This document shows, in pieces, positions 32,903 through 42,716 of a stretch of 64,000 nt of DNA (the first letter of the stretch is position 1; every line of letters begins with the position of its first letter). The DNA lies in contig NC_061868.1 of assembly GCF_907164915.1 (NCBI RefSeq), positions 32,392,439 to 32,456,438 of the forward strand, in the 5' to 3' direction. The notes beneath the pieces were generated by a model. The model ran no database searches and was not told the origin of the DNA. It saw nothing but the letters and a program-made list of their open reading frames with translations. The DNA comes from Impatiens glandulifera (taxonomy: Eukaryota > Streptophyta > Magnoliopsida > Ericales > Balsaminaceae). A program made the translations under genes and the position numbers.

Positions 32903-34284
32903 AGCATTATCTTAATCTGGAACGACCAAAAAAGAGGCTAAAAAATATTAAGCAAGGCAAAAAAAATTCTCGGTTTTCATAGAAAGATGGAAAACTGTAG
33001 TTAAAGAAATTGACTCTCTCCTAAGTGAACAATGACAAATCGACATGATTTTGGAAAATGTCAATTGCCAATATTCTGTAGAATTCACAATCAAGCCCTT
33101 CCAAAACATAAAGAAAAATTGTTAAAAACATGCAATAACCTCGATGACGCGATCGAGAAAGAAAAGATGGAAAAACAGTCAAGACATACCAACCTATAAG
33201 TCGATTTTCAAAGAAAGAAAAGACTGAAGTACACTAGGTGGCAACCGCTTGGCAAGAACATCCCCTTCCAAAGACGGACCCTGATAAACCTCCACAGGTC
33301 AAGGAAAATATGCCAACATTCCCAAACCAACGACACAAAAAACACTCAGACTGCTTATAGTCTTTGATGATCTTGGTATGCCTTTAAGTCAAGTCATGGA
33401 TCTTCTACGAAAGAAAGACTTGATCAAACCTCTAACCCCGAGAACTGACAAACCATTCTTGGGAAAATATGAGGTGATTGGTGTGACCATCACTAAATGA
33501 GGGTCATGCTATTGATAATTATAGTGCCCTTAATCATCTCTTTCAAGACTTGATCGACCAAAATATCATCGCCAAGCCAAAGATAACAAATAATCCTTTA
33601 CTAGACCATCAAGTTAACATGATCACAATTTATGAGATGACACTCAACGATGATGCATTGCTAGATCTAATCTGCGATGTCGAGCCGGAAATCAATATGA
33701 TTGACCCTTAGACCAAAAAGAAGCCTAAGTCCCCTTCAAGTAAGGCCTTGAAATGGTGGATTAAAGACGAACTAAAGTAACTTCCCAAATCAATGTTTAG
33801 GTAAAAATTGTAGTAACTCGTGGTGGAACTGATTTTCAACCAAGTTTCATGAAACTACCATGGCTAACGTGCCAACAAACTCCGAACAACCCTCATGGAG
33901 GAGAAAGGAGAGCAAACCTAGAGCTCGAAATCCAAGAGATAGTCTTCTGACCTAACTCGAAAAGACAAATGCTAAATTGAACACAGGAAGGTTGTTCTAA
34001 ATGAATTAAGAAATGACAAGTTAATATGGGTCAAACAGTGATGCTTCATAGAATGTATCAAAATACTTATGCTTATAATGATATATTTTTTAAACTAATT
34101 CTAGTATGATATTTTTAGCAAGAAAGAACAAAGATACAAAATATGATACAAAATACTCAATGTGAAGAAGCCTAGCATATTATTTTATCAAACAAAATTC
34201 GATCAAGTGTCTTTTTTGTTGTAGTGAATTAACATTGTTAACTGGTGTTTATTTCTCATTAGATACTATTCATGGGCCTGGTAA

Positions 34285-35020
34285 TTAGAATGATAAAATC
34301 CCTTCATTTTCCTTTTCCCTTTGCCTTTCCTTTCCTTGACCCTTCTTAGAATCCAACTTGGCTTGGATTCGAGCAGCGGCTGCATCTTTAGCCTCTTCTC
34401 TCTTCTTTTTCTCCTCTTCCTTAACTGCGGAAGCTAATTCTCTCTGTTTTTTCAGTTCACTAGTTTTTACCCAAATTATTAGCAAAAGAGTTAACTTGAA
34501 GGATAGACCTTGAAAAAACTAAGAGAGAAGATGACTTTACTCGAGTCTAGCCCTCTCCTCTGAAGCGCTACTCTGAACCTTTCCTTGGTCTACAAGCAAC
34601 CAACTCAACCTCGAAAACAAGGCTTGCACTACAAAAAAACATGAAAATTGAGATCATTATTTAATAAATAACACTGAAAATGTTCCACAAAGAAAGATAA
34701 AATAGTACTCTAGAGGGATATCTGGTGGAGTGCCAGCACTGCCATAAACATATTCTGGCTAGAGGGTAAGTTTAGCCACTTCTTGAAATAAATTAAGAGC
34801 TCACAAATTAATATATATATATATATATATTTATTTATTTGGCTAGAACCAAAATGAATTTAATTATTTTGTTTTTTTCCAATAAAAGACTACACCTTCA
34901 TGATTTTGAATGCAACATCCCATCCTCTGATTACACTTCCCTTTCAAGTTCAAACGTAAATACCGTATTATCTTCATGGGTAGTATCAAAAACTTCACCA
35001 GTTTAAGCTAGGATTCCTTC
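34285..35020 (-). pseudogene. FKBP20-1: FKBP20-1-like peptidyl-prolyl isomerase pseudogene
   Basis: Four exon-like blocks with retained introns: 34896-35020 ('TGEVFDTTHEDNTVFTFE', then 'SVIRGWDVAFKIMK' in a shifted frame), about 34709-34784 ('EVAKLT' stop 'PEYVYGSAGTPPDIP'), 34541-34628 ('LVFEVELVACRPRKGS', then a shift into 'SEERARL') and 34285-34459 ('ELKKQRELASAVKEEEKKK' to a Lys-rich end). These follow plant FKBP20-1 in order. There are two single-base frameshifts and at least two in-frame stops. The N-terminal exon is missing: homology stops exactly where the 20-bp array begins. Introns show that it is a genomic relic, not a retrocopy. Confidence 0.85.
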
Positions 35021-35120
35021 CCAAAAAGGGAAGGCCCTTCGCGAAAAGGGAAGGCCCTTCGCGAAAAGGGAAGGCCCTTCGCGAATAGGGAAGGCACTTC
35101 ACGAAAAGGGAAGGCGCTTC
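35021..35120. repeat. Five tandem 20-bp units, GC-rich
   Basis: Units of AAAAGGGAAGGCCCTTCGCG type at 35021, 35041, 35061, 35081 and 35101; the last two are diverged. Each has a dyad (GGGAAGGCCC, CGCGAA..TTCGCG). The array directly abuts the broken end of the FKBP relic. A related dyad 'ccgaaatgcgaaggtccatcgcattt' lies near 35452. Confidence 0.85.
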
Positions 35121-35869
35121 GCGAGAAGCCCAGTCGCGAGAATCAAATTAATCTTCCCTGAAACGGAACCGAATCAGAGCATCATCAACTACAAACATCA
35201 TCATCGACAAGATGAACAACCAATATGAACAATAAGAAAAAACCTCATGGTTTAGGGTTTGAAAATGAACATAATGAAAATAAGAACATAAATCAATCCA
35301 ATCACATGATATTAGAACGAGTTTTCGTCGTCGATCTGTATAATGTGTTCGTTTAGGGTTCCACCGTCGTGCCGTCACGAGAAGAGAGAAGAGAGAGAAA
35401 GAAAATAACGAAATGAAAAAATTTGAGTATTTATATAAAAAAATTCCCTTCCCGAAATGCGAAGGTCCATCGCATTTTGTGAATAGGGTATTTTTGTCAA
35501 AAAAATTAAAGTGGTAACCAGCGCAATTAAAATTAGGTGGTGACCACGGATAAAAATAAGGCAATCTCTAAGGTCCTTTCGTCAAATTTTTTCTTCAAGG
35601 GGCCTTGCTTAACTCATTGAGGACTGTTTTTATATGCTAGATAGAGTACATTAGAATTTCCTAGATGGAAATGTTAACATTTGTCCTTTTTAGTTGATTG
35701 AGGAGTCTATCTCCTAGGTTAAGAGCTCTAGGCTCATCTTCCTTTCTGCTTTCCACAATAATCTAGGAGGTGGAAGGCACATTGGTTAGTGTGGTCTTCA
35801 TGAAACTTGTTGGAAATCCGTTCTACCACGCTTTGCCGCGATGTCTATTGGGGCATAGATGTAGCCAGT
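35121..35869. other. Unassigned stretch between repeat array and gypsy relic
   Basis: No recognisable protein. A 138-codon minus-strand open frame at 35148-35564 is Phe/Tyr/Ser-rich low-complexity sequence without family features and is probably fortuitous. A dyad resembling the neighbouring 20-bp array lies near 35450-35490. Confidence 0.4.
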
Positions 35870-38720
35870 CATTTTTTATGTCCACCATTTAGAAGTCTTA
35901 ACGGAGCAGACTTTGGACTTCTCTTTAGGCCAGGTATCGATCATGTTGATCTCTGGTTTGATGTCATGGATCAGGTCTAGTAACACATTGAAGTCAAGGA
36001 ATGCTTCATCAGTGATGAGCATATTGACTTTGTGATCCGATAGTTGATTCTTTGTTATTTTTAGTTTGGCGATCACGTTGTGATCGATCAAGTCCTGGAA
36101 TAGGTGTTTGAGGGCACTACAACTGTTGGCAGTGTGACCATTTTCTTCATGATTATCGCACCAAGCATTCTCATACTTTCCCAAGAATGGTCTGCATGTT
36201 CTTAAGGAAAGGGGTTTTACGAGATTCATTTCTTGAAGAATCTTCATCACCTAACTTAAAGCCATCCCTAGTTCATCAAAGACATAGGGGGTCTAGGTGC
36301 CTTTGGAGGTGATTGCTCTTGCCAAGCAGTAGTTATTTAGTGTATTTCAGTCTTTTCCTTTTTTAGGAAACGACTCGGGGTGGGCTAACTTTGACTGCTT
36401 TTCTCTCTTTTCCTTCTTTCTCGATAGCGTCATCGATGTTATTTCTAGTCTTTAGAAATTTCTTCATAGTCTAGAAGGTTTTGACGGCGAATCCAACAAA
36501 TTATCGTCTGTTAACATTTTCCAGAATCATATATATTGTTCGATGTTCGTTCGAGAGGGAATTGATTTCCTCGACGACAACTTTCCATCTTTCAATAAAC
36601 ACAGAGAATTTCTCATTTTCTCCTTGTTTGATTTTCTTCAACCTCTTTTATGGTTGTTCGAGGTTGAGATGCATTGAGAAGTGTTCAATGAATGTTACAG
36701 CCAGTTCTTCTGTGCTCTGTAGATAGACTATCTTTTGCTGGTGATACTAACGCAGAGTATCATCATCAAGATACTAGAGGAATAAGAGGGGAACAATTGG
36801 TTTTTCAAGTCGCAATGGGGTCATTGCGGATGTGTACATTTTGAACAAGACAGACGGATCGTTTTTTCTTATGTACTTAGAATGAGCTGGAAGTTTGATG
36901 CCTACTTGAATAACTGCTCATTCGGTAGCTTTCATGGCGTCTTTTCAGTCATAATGCTCTTCATTGCTTTTTCCCTTAGCTAACTTGTTTAGTTGGGCTT
37001 GCATTACTACCTATATGGCTTGAACTTAAGCCATCTAACGTTCATATTTCGTTAGCGGCGGTTGATTAGCCGCTGCAATTTGCTTTCCCTATGTTCCTAG
37101 AGGGTTGATTACCTCCTCATATTGTACCCATTTAGTTAGGTCAATATCCTCTTCAGAGTCTTCGTAGATAGAGACTTCTTCCAGAGCTTTCTGACTAATA
37201 GAACGGGTTTTAATGGTCAATATCCTCTTCAGAGTCTTCGTAGATAAAGACTTCTTCCAAAGCTTGCTGACTAATAAAACGGGTTTTAATGGAGGTTAAC
37301 ATAATTGGAATTGCCTGGTTAGGAAATTGAGGAGAAGGGGGTATGTTTTAGGATGTAGACGAAATTTGTTGATTAGCTAAAGAAGATGTGATCAACGTGA
37401 GTTACTCCGTTACTTGTTGCAAAGCCTCCTTCATTTCTCTAAACTCGTCTTCTAAGACTGTTTCGGGTACGGAGGGTTCTTTAGAAATATGGCGGCGTAT
37501 AAAATGTTTGATTTTTTTATCTCTTTCTAGGGGCCATGTCGGCTTGTCGCAGTCGTGGAATGTTCTAAAGAGAAAGAGGTGAGGGTTTGCACATGTAACA
37601 AAGTATAAATGCACTGCACAAGCACACAAAATAAATCCTATATATTGAGCATATCTATTTGTGATTCAATAAACAAACATAGAGTTGTTTTATTCACATA
37701 CTCGTTTAGTTTATTACAGACTGGACTCTCTTGTTGATACTTTATATAGAGTCTAAAAGAGAAAAAGTGCTTGATGGAGGTCACATGCTTTAGGTCCAGC
37801 TATAGCCTGTTTCGACACTAGCATTTTCCTCCGCTTCATTTTCCTTGACCTCCTCATATTGTTTGAGAATTAAATTCAGGTACTTCCTTTTCTTTGACAA
37901 AATATTAATTTGGAAGGCGTCATGCCATTTTTTCAGGTATCCTACATATGTTATGCGGTCGAATGACTTATCTACAGTGAAGACAACTTCTATGAAGTCG
38001 TAGCCAAAATGCTTGAACAAGCTATGTGTGTAATAGTAAGTAACCCATTGAAGACCTATAAGCATGATCATTAGCTTGTCATCCATCATGAATGTTATAT
38101 TCTTGATGGGGTACCATTGGAGAATGTCCTAGATTTCATTATTGCTCTATACAAGATGGTCAGTCAAAGCTTCATTCATTCTTTGATACTGAATAGAAGG
38201 GGACATGATTCATTAGTTAGGATATAGAGGATTATAGGTGAGCCCCTTTTGTTTATAGTGGAAGATAAACATGAGTTATTTAATCCCGTTAGATTTTCTG
38301 CCAAAATAACACTCGGGGGTCTTTGTTTTCCCTTCGCATTTGGTATGCTACATCGATAATTCTTGAGGAGCGTTTACCATTTTCTAGTGTTAGGAATAAG
38401 TGATCTAGTAGGATCGTCATCATTATCATGGATGATCCAAGTGTCAAAGGAAATTCTCCCTTCTTTATTTCCATCTTAGTCCAAGTTTGGAAATCGATGT
38501 ACGTCCTTGCAAGGATAGTAACATATGTGATTTTAGAGTTTCATATTCATTTTGTAAGAGCTTTCCTAGGGACATTGATTCCTCAAATGGCCTCAAATGT
38601 AGAACATTCTCGTTGTCCGTCATGAGGATAGCTCGAAAATCCTCTATTGTTGGGCACATAGACCATTCTTTGAGGAAATAAGCTCATTTCACATGATTCC
38701 ACCTTTGTTTAATTTCCATC
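35870..38720 (-). pseudogene. Decayed Ty3-gypsy relic (minus copy): DUF7745-like head, gag
   Basis: Reading leftward on the minus strand: 'MCPTIEDFRAILMTD' (38659) and following blocks to about 37790, resembling the plant domain often found ahead of Tat-lineage gag (DUF7745, recalled); a coiled coil ('FREMKEALQQVTE', about 37410); the gag core ('RKNDPSVLFKMYTSAMTPL', about 36860); and a zinc-finger-like region 'AWCDNHEENGHTANSC' (about 36150) followed by 'LFQDLIDHNVIAKLKITKNQ' to 35876. Many frameshifts. It is inverted relative to the copy at 30810-34060, and the FKBP relic lies between them. Confidence 0.75.
37141..37292 (-). repeat. 76-bp tandem duplication inside the gypsy relic
   Basis: Two adjacent copies starting 'tcaatatcctcttcagag' at 37141 and 37217, with a few substitutions. 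Confidence 0.85.
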
Positions 38721-39931
38721 ATGATGGTGGAGTTTATTTTGAAATTTATGAATCTCGTGATAGAAATGAGGCCATAATATCAATATTTCCACTCATTTGT
38801 GTGAAAGTTATCAATCTAGGGAACCAGCGCGACGTCCGTAAGCATGTCATCGTTTGTGACTAGAAACTCAAAACATTTACAAACATGCATTTTTTTAAAA
38901 GGAATGAACAAGCTCAGACTTCTCATTTAATATATACATGCATACACATAATACATATATAGCAGTCACAAAAGGGGCTATAGTGGCGAGGTCTTTTGGT
39001 TGTCTGGGCACGACAAACAACCAGCTTGGTGATAGTAACTAGATTTTTAATTTTAAGGGGAATAATAAGAGAGTTTCATTCATTGATGTGGAGGGATAAA
39101 ACCTCCGCCATAAACCAGAGAATATCTACTCAATTGGGAATTTCTCCCCACCTCCACAATGTCTAGGTCCTATCGGATGACTCATCGTTAGAGGGTGGGG
39201 TTGATCCCGTGAATTCTAGTTTTTATTCTCGTAACATCACTCGGTTTGTAACAAATTATCATTCCTTATTGACAATCTTTGCACATAAATATAAGTACCA
39301 ATCCCAGTCGTGTAATTTTATGCAAGTAATGAGAGGGTGATGTACAATTTACACATACAAGCTTTAAATAGGATACAACTTATGCGTCTTTTAAGGTGTT
39401 ATAATTTTTAAGACAAGCCTATTGAGTGGAAAATGTGATACAAATGTTTCAAAAGACAAGTTTATGTTTTTGAGTTAAACATTTAATTCCCCAATAGAGT
39501 TGCTAGAAAGTTGTAGCCCTAGAAAACCCCTTTGCGTAAGGTTTCCGTGAAAAGCTCGAGGTTCGAGAAATTCAACCTTTGTTTGTGTGTCAAGAATTTT
39601 CTTTTAAAATAAAACATTATTTTTAAATGATGTCATTGATTTCTGACAGATTTTTGAAATTAATTAAAAATAATTAATTTCAAGGTTCAATTTAAAATAA
39701 TCCCAGGATTTACGGTAATCAAATCACAATTTGATTTTTAGAAATCATTTAGTTTAATTTAATTAAACATAATTAATTTAAAAGATTATTTATTTTGAAA
39801 CAGAGTTGCCAATTGATTCTTAAAAATCAATAAAAGTTGACATACGTATACAAACGTCTTGACTAAAGTTTTCTTTCTATTCGTAGTTTGGTAATACTCG
39901 ATAAAGGCTTTGGAACTTCATCATCCGTACC
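38721..39931 (-). other. Possible leader and LTR end of the minus gypsy relic
   Basis: Non-coding. On the minus strand about 39520-39490 reads 'TTTCTAGCAACTCTATTGGGGA', similar (from memory) to the leader following the 5' LTR in Tat-type gypsy elements. If so, sequence to the right (39525-40153, then 45180 onward) is the 5' LTR, later split by the copia insertion. This is a weak assignment. Confidence 0.3.
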
Positions 39932-40153
39932 TGTTTTAAAAACAGTCCTACTTATAAAGTTGGCTTTTAAAAATCAGTTGTATAACGTTTGAGTTCTAAC
40001 CGATTATTCTTCCGGTCTTAGTCATGTTTCTAAGTTTTAGCGTTATTTAAAATATTGAAATAAAAATTATTTAAAATATTGGTACATGTTACTGATGATA
40101 ATTAAGGAGGAAATACTTGAAGAATTATAGTCATTTTTAAAGGCGTTAGAGTT
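39932..40153. repeat. 222-bp direct repeat, left copy
   Basis: Identical by eye over 222 bp to 44958-45179, and placed immediately outside the copia element at 40161-44957. Far longer than the usual 5-bp target duplication. Confidence 0.92.
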
Positions 40154-40163
40154 ATACTGATGA

Positions 40164-40326
40164 TATTAGTATATTGTATATATCTTGTTACCTTGTTTAG
40201 ATTCCTAGATTAGTGGGTTACCTTGTTTAGATTCCTAGATTAGTGGTTTACCTTATTAAGAGTCTTTTGACTAGTATATATTGTAACATTGTTTATCAAT
40301 AATAACCATGGGATTAATCTCTATCA
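40164..40326 (+). repeat. 5' LTR of the Ale-like copia
   Basis: 163 bp shared exactly with the 3' LTR. Contains an internal 30-bp tandem duplication ('ttaccttgtttagattccta' and following bases) and ends CTCTATCA next to the primer site. Confidence 0.9.
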
Positions 40327-40415
40327 TGGTATCAGAGTAAAGATCCTCTCAAGATCATCAATCGAATTTTTTTTTTCTCTTCCTCCCACCTTGCTGCCTC
40401 ACGCACAAACTTCTA

Positions 40416-42716
40416 ATGTCTGTCCCACCTACTAATTCAGACTCCTCCTCCAATCAAAGTCAGACGCCCACCACCATGTCTGTTTCTCAATACCACTCTG
40501 CTTTCTCTGTTAACAATCTCCGCTCCATAATTCCTATCACCCTAGAGATGGGTAGCGAGGAATATCTCTCTTGGGCAGACCTTCTCGAAAACCACTGCTT
40601 GATTCACAATGTTTACGAACATCTCAAACCAAAAACTCCCAACGCCTCCGAAACACCTTCAACATCTTCCGAGACCGACTCTCTTCTGTGGAAACGCCTT
40701 GACGCCCTTGTCAAGCAATGGATATTTGGAACAATATCCAAGGATCTACTAAACACGATCCAAAAACCTGGTATGACGGCTGCTCAGGCTTGGGAACGTT
40801 TAGCGAATATATTTCAAGATAACACAGGTTCTCGCGCTATGTATCTTGAAAATAGGTTTTCTCAAATTCGTCTCAATGATTTCCCAAACATGAGTGCTTA
40901 TTGCACTGAATTGAAGATGATTGCGGATCAACTTGCTAATGTTGATTGCCCCGTTTCTGAAAATCGACTGGTGTTGCGTCTACTTGGGGGTTTGAATGAA
41001 AACTACGAAACAATCGCCACCATAATAGGTCAAAAGAAGCCTCTCCCATCTTTCTACGATGCTAGATCTGATTTGCTCCTTGTTGAAACAAGGAAGGATG
41101 AATTCGTCCACACAAACACCTCTTTTATTGCCTCGGACGATCGTAGCCAAGGCCGCGGAAACAACTCTAGCCAATCAGCCCGTGCTACCGGCCAGCAGCA
41201 GCAGCAGGGCACCTCTAGCGCGCAGGAACAGGCCGGCCAGGGCCGAGGACGCAGCCAGCGCGGCAGAGGACGCGGTCGCAACACCAGCCGCACATACCAC
41301 CAGCAGCAGCAATTCTGGGCACCTCCTGGCCAACAGCAATGGGCACAGTGGGCGCCTGCGGGCTGGACAGCACCCCCTTGTCCCTACCCGACACAACAGA
41401 TCTGGCCGCAGCAGCAAAGCGCCCCCTGGCACGCATCTGGTCAACAGCAACAAGGCGCCTCCTGGCGCGGTTCTGGCTATCAGCAGCAACACACTCGGAC
41501 AGCAGGAGCAGGCGTACTCGGTTCTCGGCCACAGCAGGCCTACATGGCTGAGACGAGCCAGCAGCAGCCCCAAAGTTACGTTGCAACCGATATCAATCAG
41601 GCGATGCACACTTTATCCCTTACTCCGCCTGACGATACTTGGTACATGGATTCGGGAGCAACTTCACACATGACACCCAACTCAGGTAGTCTCTCGCCTT
41701 ATTCTAATTTAAATTGTGTTAAAAATATCATTGTTGGGAGTGGACAGGAAATCCCGATTCGCGGTATTGGTAAAACTAACTTAAAACCACCCTTACCACC
41801 CTTACTTCTGAACAATGTTCTACATGCTCCCAAACTCATTAAAAATCTTATATCTATTCGTCGGTTTACTCGTGATAACAACGTCTCTGTAGAATTTGAC
41901 TCACTTGGTTTTTCTGTAAAGGATTTCCAGACGGGGAAGGTTATCATGAGGAACAATAGCTCGGGGGATCTCTACCCACTCTCTCTGTCGAGCCAAAGCC
42001 AAAAACCCCCAACTAATTCTTCGTTTACTGCAATTTCGTCAAATTTATGGCATAATAGATTAGGACACCCCGGTGTCGATATTTTGCATTCTCTCAATAA
42101 ATCAAATTCTATTTCTTGTAAGCCCGTTTTAGGGTCTAAACTCTATGAGTCTTGCATCTTTGGTAAACAAGTTAAGTTACCATTTACCAATTCTGTCTCT
42201 TATACTACTTCCCCATTCGATATTATTCATAGTGATTTGTGGACGTCGCCTGTGCTAAGTACAAATGGACATAAATACTATATTCTGTTTCTTGATGATT
42301 ACACAAATTTCCTTTGGACTTTTCCAATTGGAAACAAATCCCAAGTATTCTCCGTCTTCTCTACACTTCAAAATCAAATTCAAACACAATTTCAAAAGCC
42401 CATTAAAACAATCCAATGTGACAACGGAACTGAATATAACAACAGTCAATTTCGTACATTTTGTGACAAAAATGGTCTACAATTTCGCCTCTCTTGCCCC
42501 TATACTTCTCCTCAAAATGGTAAAGCAGAAAGAAAAATACGCACCATAAATAACATGATTCGAACATTGCTTACTCATGCTTCTCTCCCGTTAAATTTTT
42601 GGCATCACGCCCTCGAAATGACCACTTATCTCCTAAATATTCTTCCAAATAACAAATTCGAAATTTCTCACCCACTCAACTTCTATATAACCGAACTCCT
42701 TCTTACTCTCACCTAA
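40416..42716 (+). CDS. Gag-pol, 5' part (gag, protease, integrase core)
   Basis: 766 codons. Gag at 1-230 ('YLSWADLLENHCL', 'YLENRFSQIRLND'), an RG-rich then Gln/Trp/Pro-rich linker at about 235-385 in place of a CCHC knuckle, and a protease with 'WYMDSGATSHMT' at about 409-420. The integrase zinc region carries 'WHNRLGHPG'. The core has 'HSDLWTSP', 'QCDNGTEYNN' and 'SPQNGKAERKIR'. A single-base frameshift near 42680 ends this frame at 42716; the correct frame continues in the next entry. The CAG-rich linker makes long antisense open frames that are not genes. Confidence 0.9.
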   Translation: MSVPPTNSDSSSNQSQTPTTMSVSQYHSAFSVNNLRSIIPITLEMGSEEYLSWADLLENHCLIHNVYEHLKPKTPNASETPSTSSETDSLLWKRLDALVKQWIFGTISKDLLNTIQKPGMTAAQAWERLANIFQDNTGSRAMYLENRFSQIRLNDFPNMSAYCTELKMIADQLANVDCPVSENRLVLRLLGGLNENYETIATIIGQKKPLPSFYDARSDLLLVETRKDEFVHTNTSFIASDDRSQGRGNNSSQSARATGQQQQQGTSSAQEQAGQGRGRSQRGRGRGRNTSRTYHQQQQFWAPPGQQQWAQWAPAGWTAPPCPYPTQQIWPQQQSAPWHASGQQQQGASWRGSGYQQQHTRTAGAGVLGSRPQQAYMAETSQQQPQSYVATDINQAMHTLSLTPPDDTWYMDSGATSHMTPNSGSLSPYSNLNCVKNIIVGSGQEIPIRGIGKTNLKPPLPPLLLNNVLHAPKLIKNLISIRRFTRDNNVSVEFDSLGFSVKDFQTGKVIMRNNSSGDLYPLSLSSQSQKPPTNSSFTAISSNLWHNRLGHPGVDILHSLNKSNSISCKPVLGSKLYESCIFGKQVKLPFTNSVSYTTSPFDIIHSDLWTSPVLSTNGHKYYILFLDDYTNFLWTFPIGNKSQVFSVFSTLQNQIQTQFQKPIKTIQCDNGTEYNNSQFRTFCDKNGLQFRLSCPYTSPQNGKAERKIRTINNMIRTLLTHASLPLNFWHHALEMTTYLLNILPNNKFEISHPLNFYITELLLTLT

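Larger units (their letters stand above)
30810..34060 (+). pseudogene. Decayed Ty3-gypsy gag region (plus copy), split by a solo LTR
   Basis: Plus-strand gag: a core 'YVGKNDPFVFFKMYTSTMTHL' and further residues at about 30980-31090, continued after the insertion by 'NHLFQDLIDQNIIAKPKITNN' at about 33530-33600, 'LLDLICDVEPEINMID' to about 33710, and a protease-leading block to about 34060. Stops and frameshifts occur throughout. The same proteins are encoded on the minus strand at 35870-38720, so the two are inverted members of one family. Confidence 0.75.

Noticed and set aside
35148..35564. 138-codon minus-strand frame
   Set aside because: Low-complexity Phe/Tyr/Ser-rich translation of AT-rich DNA with no domain.
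41059..41673. Several long overlapping open frames on both strands
   Set aside because: They arise from the CAG/GC-rich Gln-Pro linker of the copia gag; the gag frame explains the sequence.
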